Source: Pseudonocardia sp. EC080619-01 (GTDB lineage Bacteria; Actinomycetota; Actinomycetes; Mycobacteriales; Pseudonocardiaceae). Taken from it: a DNA stretch of 64,000 nt. Location: NCBI RefSeq assembly GCF_001420995.1, contig NZ_CP012184.1, forward strand, positions 3,704,501 to 3,768,500, given 5' to 3'. Below are positions 46,302 through 54,218 of the stretch, piece after piece. The notes beneath the pieces are model-generated. The model had not been told where the DNA came from. It saw only the letters and a list, made by a program, of their open reading frames with translations, and made no database searches. Position numbers and translations under genes: made by a program. The number at the start of each line of letters is the position of its first letter. The first letter of the stretch is position 1.

Positions 46302-47852
46302 GTGCAGACCCCGACCGTCCTCGTCGTCGACTACGGCGCCCAGTACGCGCAGCTGATCGCCCGCCGGGTGCGCGAGGCGGACGTGTACTCCGAGATCGTC
46401 CCCGCGTCGACGCCGGTGTCCGAGATCGTCGACCGCGCCCCCGCCGCCGTGATCCTCTCCGGCGGCCCGGCCAGCGTGTACGCGGACGGCGCCCCGGCCG
46501 TCGACCCGGCGCTCTTCGAGGCCGGCATCCCGGTCTTCGGCATGTGCTACGGCTTCCAGGCGATGGCCCGCGCGCTCGGCGGCGAGGTCGCGCACGACGG
46601 CACCCGGGAGTACGGCCGCACCGAGATCGCACTGTCGGGCACCCCCGGCACGCTGCACGGCGGGCTGCCGGCGACGCACCCGGTCTGGATGAGCCACGGC
46701 GACTCGGTGACCGCGGCGCCCGCCGGTTTCACGGTGACGGCGTCGTCGGACCGGGTCGCGGTCGCCGCGTTCGAGGACACCGACCGGCGCCTGGCCGGCG
46801 TCCAGTACCACCCGGAGGTCGGTCACTCCCCGCACGGGCAGGAGGTGCTGCGGCGGTTCCTGCACGACGTCGCCGGCATCACCCCGACCTGGACGACCGC
46901 GTCGATCATCGACGAGACCGTCGACGCGATCCGGGCGCAGGTCGGCGACGGCCACGCGATCTGCGGGCTGTCCGGCGGGGTGGACTCCGCTGTGGCGGCC
47001 GCGCTCGTCCAGCGCGCGATCGGGGACCGGCTGACCTGCGTGTTCGTCGACCACGGGCTGCTCCGTGCCGGTGAGCGTGAGCAGGTGGAGAAGGACTTCG
47101 TCGCCGCGACCGGGGCGACGCTGCACACCGTCGACGTCGCCGACCGGTTCCTCGACGCGCTCGCCGGGGTCACCGACCCCGAGGAGAAGCGCAAGATCAT
47201 CGGCCGGGAGTTCATCCGGGTCTTCGAGGCCGCGACGGCCGAGGTCGTCGCCGACCACCACGTCGGCTTCCTGGTGCAGGGCACGCTCTACCCGGACGTC
47301 GTCGAGTCCGGCGGCGGCGACGGCACGGCCACGATCAAGAGCCACCACAACGTCGGCGGGCTGCCCGACGACATCGAGTTCGCCCTGGTCGAGCCGCTGC
47401 GGGCGCTCTTCAAGGACGAGGTCCGCATGGTCGGTGCCGAGCTGGGGCTGCCCGAGGTGATCGTCGGCAGGCAGCCGTTCCCCGGCCCCGGCCTGGGTAT
47501 CCGCATCATCGGCGAGGTCACCCACGACCGGTTGGAGACGCTGCGGGCGGCCGACGCGATCGCCCGCGAGGAGCTGACCGCGGCCGGGCTGGACCAGCAG
47601 ATCTGGCAGTGCCCGGTGGTGCTGCTCGCCGACGTCCGCAGCGTCGGCGTCCAGGGCGACGGCCGCACCTACGGCCACCCGATCGTCCTGCGTCCGGTGT
47701 CCAGCGAGGACGCGATGACCGCGGACTGGACCCGGCTGCCCTACGAGGTCCTCGAGCGGATCTCCACCCGGATCACCAACGAGGTGTCCGAGGTGAACCG
47801 GGTCGTGCTGGACGTGACGAGCAAGCCGCCGGGCACCATCGAGTGGGAGTGA
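46302..47852 (+). CDS. guaA: GMP synthase (glutamine-hydrolysing)
   Basis: Converts XMP to GMP, the step after GuaB. 516 residues from GTG 46302. Class I glutaminase: '[17 protein letters not shown]', nucleophile in '[11 protein letters not shown]', and His/Glu in '[11 protein letters not shown]'. ATP-pyrophosphatase: '[18 protein letters not shown]'. C-terminal dimerisation domain ends '[14 protein letters not shown]'. A strong terminator follows. Confidence 0.97.
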   Translation: MQTPTVLVVDYGAQYAQLIARRVREADVYSEIVPASTPVSEIVDRAPAAVILSGGPASVYADGAPAVDPALFEAGIPVFGMCYGFQAMARALGGEVAHDGTREYGRTEIALSGTPGTLHGGLPATHPVWMSHGDSVTAAPAGFTVTASSDRVAVAAFEDTDRRLAGVQYHPEVGHSPHGQEVLRRFLHDVAGITPTWTTASIIDETVDAIRAQVGDGHAICGLSGGVDSAVAAALVQRAIGDRLTCVFVDHGLLRAGEREQVEKDFVAATGATLHTVDVADRFLDALAGVTDPEEKRKIIGREFIRVFEAATAEVVADHHVGFLVQGTLYPDVVESGGGDGTATIKSHHNVGGLPDDIEFALVEPLRALFKDEVRMVGAELGLPEVIVGRQPFPGPGLGIRIIGEVTHDRLETLRAADAIAREELTAAGLDQQIWQCPVVLLADVRSVGVQGDGRTYGHPIVLRPVSSEDAMTADWTRLPYEVLERISTRITNEVSEVNRVVLDVTSKPPGTIEWE

Positions 47853-47867
47853 CCCCCGGACGTCGAG

Positions 47868-47900
47868 CGGGGCGGGACCGGTGTTCCCGGTCCCGCCCCG
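47868..47900 (+). terminator. Intrinsic terminator after guaA
   Basis: Perfect 14-bp stem (CGGGGCGGGACCGG / CCGGTCCCGCCCCG) with a 5-nt loop, 15 nt after the guaA stop. Confidence 0.8.
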
Positions 47901-48013
47901 GCCTGCCCGGGCCTGCGTCCCCGACCCCCGTCGGGTCCGCGGCCGCACGGGCGGCGGTGGGCGCCGGCGACGCTCCCCAGCTCGCCGGCGACCCCCACGT
48001 GTGGTGTCGCTGA

Positions 48014-48229
48014 CTAGTTGTCGTCGGAGGGGGCCCGGGAGTTACGCAGGCTCGCCACCAGGAACGCGATCCCGGCGACGACGGCGGTCCCGGCGAGCAG
48101 CCAGCGCAGGTCGACGAACTCCCACGGGCCCACCCCGGTCAGCCCCGAGACCGCCACGAGCAGGGCGAGGATCCCCGCCACCAGGGCGACCACGTCCGGC
48201 CGGCGGCGTCCGACCTCGGTCTCAGCCAC
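48014..48229 (-). CDS. Small two-helix membrane protein
   Basis: 71 residues from GTG 48229, overlapping the stop of the upstream PspC gene by 8 bp. Two membrane helices: 'VVALVAGILALLVAVSGLTG' and 'LLAGTAVVAGIAFLVASL'. It is translationally coupled to the PspC protein and likely part of the same envelope module. No known family assigned. Confidence 0.75.
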   Translation of the reverse strand: MAETEVGRRRPDVVALVAGILALLVAVSGLTGVGPWEFVDLRWLLAGTAVVAGIAFLVASLRNSRAPSDDN

Positions 48230-49490
48230 GCTGCACCTCCACGACCCCCATCTCGGCCCGCAGGTCGAGTTCCAGTACCCGCCCGCCGGGGCCGTCCGGC
48301 CCGGGGTCGGTGACGGCCAGGTCCGAGTTCTCCCCGGTCCGGGACTGACCGTCGATCGTCACGTCGCCGAGCCCGGCCGATCCGCGGACGACGAGATCGG
48401 CGTTCTCGGGTACCCGCACGGTGATCGCGCCGGCGCCGACCTCGGCGCGGGTGCGGACCGGGCCCTCGGCCCCGGGCGCCGGGGTCAGGTCGATCCGGGT
48501 GAGGTCGAGGTCGATGGTCCCGGAGCCGCGCCGGTACTCGGGCGCGACCTGTGCCGCCGTCGCAGGGGCCTCCACGATCGGGCCGACGCCGCCGCGGACC
48601 GCCCAGCCGTCCGGGCCGAACGCGCCGTTCACCAGCGAGGTCAGGCCGGTCAGCAGGGCCAGCACCAGTGCGAACGGGATCAGCCAGCGCCCCACCCGCC
48701 GGAACGCGCCGATCAGCAGCCCGACCCCGACGACGGCGAGCGCCGCCCCCGGCACCGCGGACAGCGGCAGCACGCCCGGTGCGGCCAGCACGATCACCCC
48801 CACCATCCCGGCGACGACGAGTGCGACGGCCAGCGTGACCGGCGTCAGCTTCGAGCGCGGCGCGGGCGGGGGCACCGGCTCGGGGCCCGGCTCGGGCAGG
48901 TCCCAGGCGAACGGTGCGACTCCGAGCGGGTCCCACGACGGCGGCGTGCGCTCCGGGTCTCCCGGCATCGCCGGGTGCGCCGCGCCGGTGGGGCCCGTGG
49001 CGCCCGGCGCCGCCGCCCACGGGACGGCCGGGGTGGCGGCGGTGGCCGCCGTCCGGGCCGCGGGCCGTCCGCCGCGGGTCAGGTGCAGGGCCACCAGGAG
49101 CCCCACCGCGACCACCGTGGCCACCAGCCGCTCGGCCGAGGTGACGAGCGGGATCGCCAGCAGGCCCGCGATTGTCAGCAGGGTGATCGAGAGGACCGAC
49201 GCCGGCGCGTTCCGCTGCGGCGGCGCCCCCGGCGGGCCGGCGTCCGGCAGGACGGCGCAGCCCGCGAGGTAGAGCGGCAGGCCCGGGCCGGTCACCGCGG
49301 CGACGACGAACGCGATCCGCACCAGCGTCGGGTCCACGTCGTAGCGGCGGGCGATCGCGGAGGAGACCCCCGCCAGTTTCCGGTCGTCCCGTGGCCGCAC
49401 CGGCCGGGACTCCCACATCTCCCGCAGGGTGTCCATGCCCTGCGCCCCCGCCCGGCGTGGCCCCGGGGTCCGGGCCTGTGTTCCGCTCAT
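48222..49490 (-). CDS. PspC domain membrane protein with C-terminal beta domain
   Basis: 422 residues from ATG 49490. A PspC domain spans about 28-82 ('RPRDDRKLAGVSSAIARRYD', 'LVRIAFVVAAVTGPGLPLYL'). Further membrane helices follow ('VLSITLLTIAGLLAIPLV', 'LAVALVVAGMVGVIVLAAPG', 'LIPFALVLALLTGLTS'). The last 120 residues form a repetitive beta domain ('EVGAGAITVRVPENADLVVR', 'GSAGLGDVTIDG') like the adhesin/toastrack domains of PspC-like stress proteins. It is divergent from a kinase that carries its own PspC domain, so the pair probably forms an envelope-sensing unit. Confidence 0.85.
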   Translation of the reverse strand: MSGTQARTPGPRRAGAQGMDTLREMWESRPVRPRDDRKLAGVSSAIARRYDVDPTLVRIAFVVAAVTGPGLPLYLAGCAVLPDAGPPGAPPQRNAPASVLSITLLTIAGLLAIPLVTSAERLVATVVAVGLLVALHLTRGGRPAARTAATAATPAVPWAAAPGATGPTGAAHPAMPGDPERTPPSWDPLGVAPFAWDLPEPGPEPVPPPAPRSKLTPVTLAVALVVAGMVGVIVLAAPGVLPLSAVPGAALAVVGVGLLIGAFRRVGRWLIPFALVLALLTGLTSLVNGAFGPDGWAVRGGVGPIVEAPATAAQVAPEYRRGSGTIDLDLTRIDLTPAPGAEGPVRTRAEVGAGAITVRVPENADLVVRGSAGLGDVTIDGQSRTGENSDLAVTDPGPDGPGGRVLELDLRAEMGVVEVQRG

Positions 49491-49598
49491 GACGACAAGC
49501 CTGCACGGCCGGGTGACCCCTGGTCTCGGGGACAACCCCGAGCCGACCCCGGAACCGGACCGGAGGGGGACGGCCGCGAACCGTGTGACGATGGAGTC

Positions 49599-51035
49599 GT
49601 GAACAGCCCGAACCCGTCCGCCCGCGGTGCGCCCGCCGGTGCGCCGCCGGAGCCTCCGGCCCCACCCGGCCCCGCTTCCGGGGCCCGGACCGAGCCGACG
49701 GCCGGCGAGGCCCGGACCGGGCCGGTGTCCGGGGAGGAGCGGACGGAGCCGGCCCCGGTGGGGGACCGCACGACCGCGCGGGTCGCCGCGTCCGCCGCCC
49801 CCGCCGCGCCGCTCACCCGGCGCCGGTCCGGCCGGATGCTGGGCGGCGTCGCGGGTGGCGTCGCCGACCATCTCGGCGTCGACGTGCGCTGGGTGCGTGC
49901 GGCGTTCGTCCTGCTGACGTTCCTGGGCTGGGCGGGCGTACTGGCGTACGGCCTGCTGTGGGTGTTCGTCCGGCAGGAGGTCTCCGCGGCCGAGCGGACG
50001 GTGACCCGTTCCGAACGGCTGCAGGCGGCCGGGCTGCTCACCCTCGGCCTGGGGCTGTCGCTGGTCGCGGCCACGTCCGGCTCGGTGATCGGATGGATCG
50101 CCGGCCCGCTGGGGCTGGCGACGGTCGGTGCGGCCGTCGTCTGGCGGGAGGCGGACGAGGCGCAGCGCCGTCGCTGGGCGCGGGACGCGCGCACCCGCGT
50201 CGTCGGGGGCCGGGCCGCGCTGGTGCGGTCGCTGCTCGGGGCCGCCCTCGTCCTGACCGGGCTGATGGCGTTCCTGCTGGGGAACCTGGACCTCGGCCAG
50301 GTGCGGTTCGGCATCCTGGCCGCGCTGGCGACCCTGCTCGGCGTCGCGGTGCTGACCGTGCCGTGGTGGGTGCGGCTGGTGCGCGATCTCGGCGAGGAAC
50401 GGCGGGCCCGTGCGGTCGAGGCGGAGCGGACCGAGATCGCCGCGCACCTGCACGACTCGGTGCTGCAGACCCTCGCGCTGATCCAGCGCCAGGCGGGCGA
50501 CTCCCGCGAGGTGCAGCGGCTGGCCCGCGGGCAGGAGCGCGAGCTGCGGGCGTGGCTGTACGGGCCCGGCGGGCGTGCCACCGGCGGCGCCGGGGTGCCG
50601 CCCTCGGAGGCGGCGGAGACGACGCTGTCCGCGGCGATCACCCGCGTGGCGGGGGAGGTCGAGGACACCTATGCGGTCGCCGTCGGGCCGGTGCTGGTCG
50701 GCGACGCCGAGCTCGACGGCGACCTGCGCGCCCTGGTGCTCGCGGCGCGGGAGGCGATGGTGAACGCGGCCAAGCACTCCGGGACGGCGGAGGTGGACGT
50801 CTACGTCGAGGTCGAACCGGCCTCCGACGAGGGCCCCGGCGTCGCGGAGGTGTTCGTCCGCGACCGCGGGAAGGGCTTCGACCCGGACGCGGTCGACGGC
50901 GACCGGCACGGCCTCGCCGACTCGGTGCACGCCCGGATGCGCCGGCACGGCGGTACGGTCCGGATCCGCACCGGTGCGGGCGAGGGCACGGAGGTGCGGC
51001 TGACGATGCCGCTGGAACGGGAGGGGACGGCATGA
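49599..51035 (+). CDS. Sensor histidine kinase with N-terminal PspC domain
   Basis: 478 residues from GTG 49599. A Pro/Ala-rich 70-residue N-terminus is followed by a PspC domain ('RMLGGVAGGVADHLGVDVRW', 'FLGWAGVLAYGLLWVF'), several more helices, a HisKA_3 segment with His285 ('EIAAHLHDSVLQTLALIQ') and an HATPase domain ('LAAREAMVNAAKHSG', 'VFVRDRGKGFDPDAV', 'GAGEGTEVRLTMPL'). It overlaps the response regulator by 4 bp (ATGA). PspC-kinase fusions are common in actinobacteria. Signal unknown; membrane or wall stress is likely. Confidence 0.9.
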   Translation: MNSPNPSARGAPAGAPPEPPAPPGPASGARTEPTAGEARTGPVSGEERTEPAPVGDRTTARVAASAAPAAPLTRRRSGRMLGGVAGGVADHLGVDVRWVRAAFVLLTFLGWAGVLAYGLLWVFVRQEVSAAERTVTRSERLQAAGLLTLGLGLSLVAATSGSVIGWIAGPLGLATVGAAVVWREADEAQRRRWARDARTRVVGGRAALVRSLLGAALVLTGLMAFLLGNLDLGQVRFGILAALATLLGVAVLTVPWWVRLVRDLGEERRARAVEAERTEIAAHLHDSVLQTLALIQRQAGDSREVQRLARGQERELRAWLYGPGGRATGGAGVPPSEAAETTLSAAITRVAGEVEDTYAVAVGPVLVGDAELDGDLRALVLAAREAMVNAAKHSGTAEVDVYVEVEPASDEGPGVAEVFVRDRGKGFDPDAVDGDRHGLADSVHARMRRHGGTVRIRTGAGEGTEVRLTMPLEREGTA

Positions 51036-51712
51036 GCTCCGCGGAGGCCGACGGGCCGATCCGGGTCTACCTGGTCGACGATCACGCGTTGTTCCGGTCG
51101 GGGGTGCGCGCCGAGCTGGATCGCGGCGACGGCCGGTCGCCCGCCGTCGAGGTGATCGGCGAGGCGGGATCGGTGGACGAGGCCGTCGCCGGTGTCGCGC
51201 ACCTGGATCCGGACGTCGTGCTGCTGGACGTGCACCTGCCCGGTGGCGGGGGCGCCGAGATCCTGCGCCGCACCCGGGCGGCGGGGACGGAGTCGGTGTT
51301 CCTCGCGCTGTCGGTGTCCGACGCGGCGGAGGACGTCATCAGCGTCATCCGGTCCGGGGCCCGTGGCTACGTCACCAAGACGATCTCGGGGCGCGATCTG
51401 GCGGACGCGGTGCGCCGGGTGCGGGTCGGCGACGCGGTGTTCTCCCCGCGGCTGGCCGGGTTCGTGCTCGACGCGTTCTCCGACCGTCCGGGGGCGGCGC
51501 CGCCGGTGGACCCGGAGGTGGACCAGCTGACGAAGCGTGAGCGCGACGTGCTGCGGCTGCTGGCGCGCGGCTACGCCTACAAGGAGATCGCCGGGGAGCT
51601 GTTCATCTCGGTGAAGACGGTGGAGACCCACGTGTCGAGCGTGCTGCGGAAGACGCAGACGTCGAACCGGCACGAGCTGTCCCGCTGGGCTTCCGACAGG
51701 AGGCTCGTGTAG
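51032..51712 (+). CDS. LuxR/NarL-type response regulator
   Basis: 226 residues from ATG 51032, partner of the overlapping kinase. The receiver is complete: Asp16-Asp17 in 'VYLVDDHALFRSGV', phosphoacceptor Asp66 in 'DVVLLDVHLPGGGG' and Lys in 'RGYVTKTISGRDL'. HTH: 'LTKRERDVLRLLARGYAYKE' then 'LFISVKTVETHVSSVLRKTQ'. Its last five codons and stop lie in the first unit of a 60-bp tandem duplication. Likely targets include the divergent pspC operon. Confidence 0.93.
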   Translation: MSSAEADGPIRVYLVDDHALFRSGVRAELDRGDGRSPAVEVIGEAGSVDEAVAGVAHLDPDVVLLDVHLPGGGGAEILRRTRAAGTESVFLALSVSDAAEDVISVIRSGARGYVTKTISGRDLADAVRRVRVGDAVFSPRLAGFVLDAFSDRPGAAPPVDPEVDQLTKRERDVLRLLARGYAYKEIAGELFISVKTVETHVSSVLRKTQTSNRHELSRWASDRRLV

Positions 51713-51837
51713 GTCGCGCAGCGACCGGAACGGGCCGGAAGGAGCATCGGCACCGACAGGAGGCTCGTGTAGGTCGCGCAGCGACCGGAACGGGCCGGAA
51801 GGAGCATCGGCACCGACAGGAGGCTCGTGTAGGTCGC
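51693..51837 (+). repeat. 60-bp tandem duplication covering the 3' end of the response regulator gene
   Basis: An identical 60-bp unit starts at 51693 and 51753, and a 25-bp partial third copy at 51813-51837 (about 2.4 units). Each contains GACAGGAGGCTCGTGTAG, so the stop codon and the last codons are repeated downstream, plus a GGTCGC-GCA-GCGACC hairpin. No base differs between full copies, suggesting a recent slippage event. Confidence 0.95.
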
Positions 51838-51847
51838 TACCCCCTGC

Positions 51848-51893
51848 ACGACGACGGCGCCGGACCCGATCGCGGGGCCGGCGCCGTCGTCGT
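51848..51893. terminator. Bidirectional terminator
   Basis: Perfect 16-bp stem ACGACGACGGCGCCGG with a 14-nt loop, between the convergent response-regulator and repeat-protein genes. Confidence 0.75.
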
Positions 51894-51906
51894 ACGGAAG
51901 GGGTGG

Positions 51907-53322
51907 TCAGCCGCCCAGCAGGGAACCGGCGCCCTCGGTGACGCCACCGACGAGCCCACCGACCGGCTCGGTGACCGTCGACGCGGCCTTCCCGACCGGC
52001 TCGGTCACGGTGCCGAGAGCCTTCCCGACCGGCGCGGTGACCTTCTGCAGCGGCTGGGTCCGCTCGTTCCCGGAGGAGCCCGAGGACCCGTCGGTCTTCT
52101 TCGTCGCGGCCGAGGTGTCCAGCAGCCCGGTGACCGGCTCGGCGGCCTTCAGGACCGGCCCGGTCAGCGGCTCGGTGGCGCCCAGGACCGGCTCCGTCAC
52201 GGGCGACAGGGCACCCAGCACCGGCGTCGTGACGGGCTCGAGGGTGTCGGTGAGCGGGCGGGTCACCGGCTTCACCGCGTCAGTGACGGGGGCGACGGCG
52301 CCGGTGACCGGCTCCAGGGCCCCGCCGACGGTCCGGCCCACCGGGCCGGCTGCCCGCGCGACCGGGGCCACGACGCCGTCGGCGACACCGGCGACGGCCG
52401 GCCGGACCGGTTCGGTGACGCCCTGCAGCGGACCGGTGCTCGTGCCGTCCGCGGACGGGCTCGGCGTGGTGAGCGGCGCGATCAGGTTCGGCGCGGACGG
52501 CCGGTCCGGGTTGTTGAGGGCCTGCACCGGTGCGAGCCCGCCGATCGGCGAGCCGGTGCCGGTGGAGCCGGTCCCGGTGGGGCCGTCGCCGGACGGCGTG
52601 CCCGGGGATCCCGCGGGCGGGGTCGCGGCGGCCGTCGTCGTGGTGCGCTGGGCCGGGATCGCCGCGGCCGCTCCGGAACCGGTGCCGGTCGAGACCTGAC
52701 GCAGGGTGCCCGCGGCGGCGGACTGCTGCGGGAACGCGACGTCCATCCAGTCGGTCGCTCCGGGCGCGGTGCCGGGCAGCTCGTGCAGCGGCGACGAGAG
52801 CGCGACGTTCGCCGGCAGGTACTGGCCGGGCAGCGTGTCGGGCGCCTGACCCGCGGGCAGCGCGACGCCGGGGAAGAGGCCGTCCGCGGCGGCCTGGGCG
52901 TCGGAGTCGTGCGAGGCGGCGCCGTTGTACATCGCGGCGCCGAGCACCGAGCCGGCGGCGACCAGCGCACCGGCGACCGCACCGGCCCGCCGGCGCCCGG
53001 ACGTCGGCCGGGCGGCCCAGCCCTGGGCACCCTCGGTGCGCGGCTGCGGGAGGTCGATGTCGGGCCACCCGCCGGGCGCGCCGGCGGCGGGGACGTCGGA
53101 CGCGGGAACAGCGGCGGCCGACTCGCGGCCCTCGCGGCGCAGCAGATCGCCGACGGACAGGATCGGGCCGGTCAGCGGCCCGGGGCGGGAGTCGCGTGCG
53201 CCGGCCGCATGACGGGCCAGAAGCTCGGCGACACTCACGACCTCACGGTGCCCGGGGGCGCCGGGGGCGCCGGGGGCGCCGGGGGCGCCGGGGAGCGGGG
53301 CTCCGGCAGGGGTGTCGGTCAC
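51907..53322 (-). CDS. Hypothetical repeat-rich secreted/membrane protein with PVT-type repeats
   Basis: 471 residues from GTG 53322 (GGAGGA 9 nt upstream). Near the N-terminus is a GAP tripeptide run coded by 9-bp repeats, then 'VVSVAELLARHA' and 'ILSVGDLLRREG' segments. A basic patch and one membrane helix (AGAVAGALVAAGSVLGAAMY) follow at about 125-145, then a Ser/Thr/Pro/Gly-rich part and, from about 330, many 'EPVT', 'APVT' and 'KPVT' repeats. It looks like an anchored, disordered wall-associated protein. No family recognised. Confidence 0.72.
   Translation of the reverse strand: MTDTPAGAPLPGAPGAPGAPGAPGHREVVSVAELLARHAAGARDSRPGPLTGPILSVGDLLRREGRESAAAVPASDVPAAGAPGGWPDIDLPQPRTEGAQGWAARPTSGRRRAGAVAGALVAAGSVLGAAMYNGAASHDSDAQAAADGLFPGVALPAGQAPDTLPGQYLPANVALSSPLHELPGTAPGATDWMDVAFPQQSAAAGTLRQVSTGTGSGAAAAIPAQRTTTTAAATPPAGSPGTPSGDGPTGTGSTGTGSPIGGLAPVQALNNPDRPSAPNLIAPLTTPSPSADGTSTGPLQGVTEPVRPAVAGVADGVVAPVARAAGPVGRTVGGALEPVTGAVAPVTDAVKPVTRPLTDTLEPVTTPVLGALSPVTEPVLGATEPLTGPVLKAAEPVTGLLDTSAATKKTDGSSGSSGNERTQPLQKVTAPVGKALGTVTEPVGKAASTVTEPVGGLVGGVTEGAGSLLGG
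53252..53290. repeat. 9-bp tandem repeat inside the PVT-repeat protein gene
   Basis: Four perfect ccgggggcg units plus a degenerate fifth, coding GAP tripeptides on the minus strand; in-frame, so length variation is tolerated. Confidence 0.9.
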
Positions 53323-53656
53323 GGCCGCACGTCCTCCTTCAGGTGTCGTTTCGACCCGGGAAGGTCTACCGGAACCCTCGCCCGATCCCAAGTGATGACC
53401 CTCCGCTCGTCGCGCGTAACCCGATCAGGTGATTCCCGTTCGACGGGCGTAACCGACCACTCACCCCGTTCGTTGACCACCGAGGCAACCGGTCTGCGAC
53501 GACACCGGGTCGGAAACCGCAGGTCGGTCTTCCGGTCGGAGCGACCCCGGTCACATTCCGTGCACTTCCGGTGAATCGCCGAATGGTCGCCGTTCCCGGG
53601 CGGATGCGGAGCGCGACGACGACGACGGCGGCGGCGGCCCGGGCGGCGACCCGCGC
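53323..53656. other. Intergenic region between the PVT-repeat gene and the chorismate mutase gene
   Basis: 334 bp with no credible gene. It should carry the promoter of the repeat-protein gene and the 3' end of the chorismate mutase transcript; an AT-richer patch lies near 53390-53480. No further element recognised. Confidence 0.5.
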
Positions 53657-53959
53657 TCAGCGACCGCCGAGTCGCCCCCGGCCGAGCCGCAGCAGCATCA
53701 GTGCGAGCTCCCGGCCCTCCGGGCCCAGCTCGTGGAACCGGTCCAGCACCGCCATCTCGCGGCTGTAGACGATCCGCGGCCCGCCCGCGGCCATCCGCGC
53801 GGCGCCGATCCGCTTCGACACCTCCGTGCGGCGCAGGACGGCGTCGAGGATCTCGGAGTCGAGGCGGTCGATCTCCTTGCGGAGGTCGTCGATCTCGGAG
53901 TCGGCGCCGGTGGGGACGGAGTCCCCGCTCGGCGCGTGGGAAACGGCGGGTTCGGTCAC
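53657..53959 (-). CDS. Chorismate mutase (AroQ type)
   Basis: Turns chorismate into prephenate for Phe/Tyr synthesis. 100 residues from GTG 53959 (GAGGAG upstream). Core 'EIDDLRKEIDRLDSEILDAV', 'LRRTEVSKRIGAARMAAGGP' and 'YSREMAVLDRFHELGPEG' is the all-helical AroQ fold of the mycobacterial Rv0948c kind. That family is weak alone and works with DAHP synthase. It is divergent from pcrA, as in Mycobacterium. Confidence 0.93.
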   Translation of the reverse strand: MTEPAVSHAPSGDSVPTGADSEIDDLRKEIDRLDSEILDAVLRRTEVSKRIGAARMAAGGPRIVYSREMAVLDRFHELGPEGRELALMLLRLGRGRLGGR

Positions 53960-54012
53960 GGTCGTGGCTCCTCGTCTCGGTCACCGGGTCTCGAGGACCG
54001 AGGACATGCGAA

Positions 54013-54041
54013 CGCCCCGGGTCCTGCCGGACTCCGGGGCG
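54013..54041. terminator. Hairpin in the divergent region before chorismate mutase
   Basis: CGCCCCGG and CCGGGGCG with a 13-nt loop, 54 nt upstream of the chorismate mutase start. It could be an attenuator or simply mRNA structure; no leader peptide with Phe/Tyr codons was identified. Confidence 0.4.
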
Positions 54042-54218
54042 CGCTGGGGGGTCTGTCCTCAGACAGGGTGTGCAGCGGGTGCCGGAGACCGGAACCCGTA
54101 GCGAAATCGCCTGTCGTCGTACACGGCCGCGAGTGTAGACCACCGGCGGGGTGCGGGCGTCGTCGTTCCACCCGCCGGGGCCGGGCTGTCGGACCCCCGG
54201 CGTACCGTGTTCGACACG

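Noticed and set aside
46206..47948. 580-codon minus-strand frame antisense to guaA
   Set aside because: Complete antisense of a clear GMP synthase gene, with compositionally biased translation and no family features.
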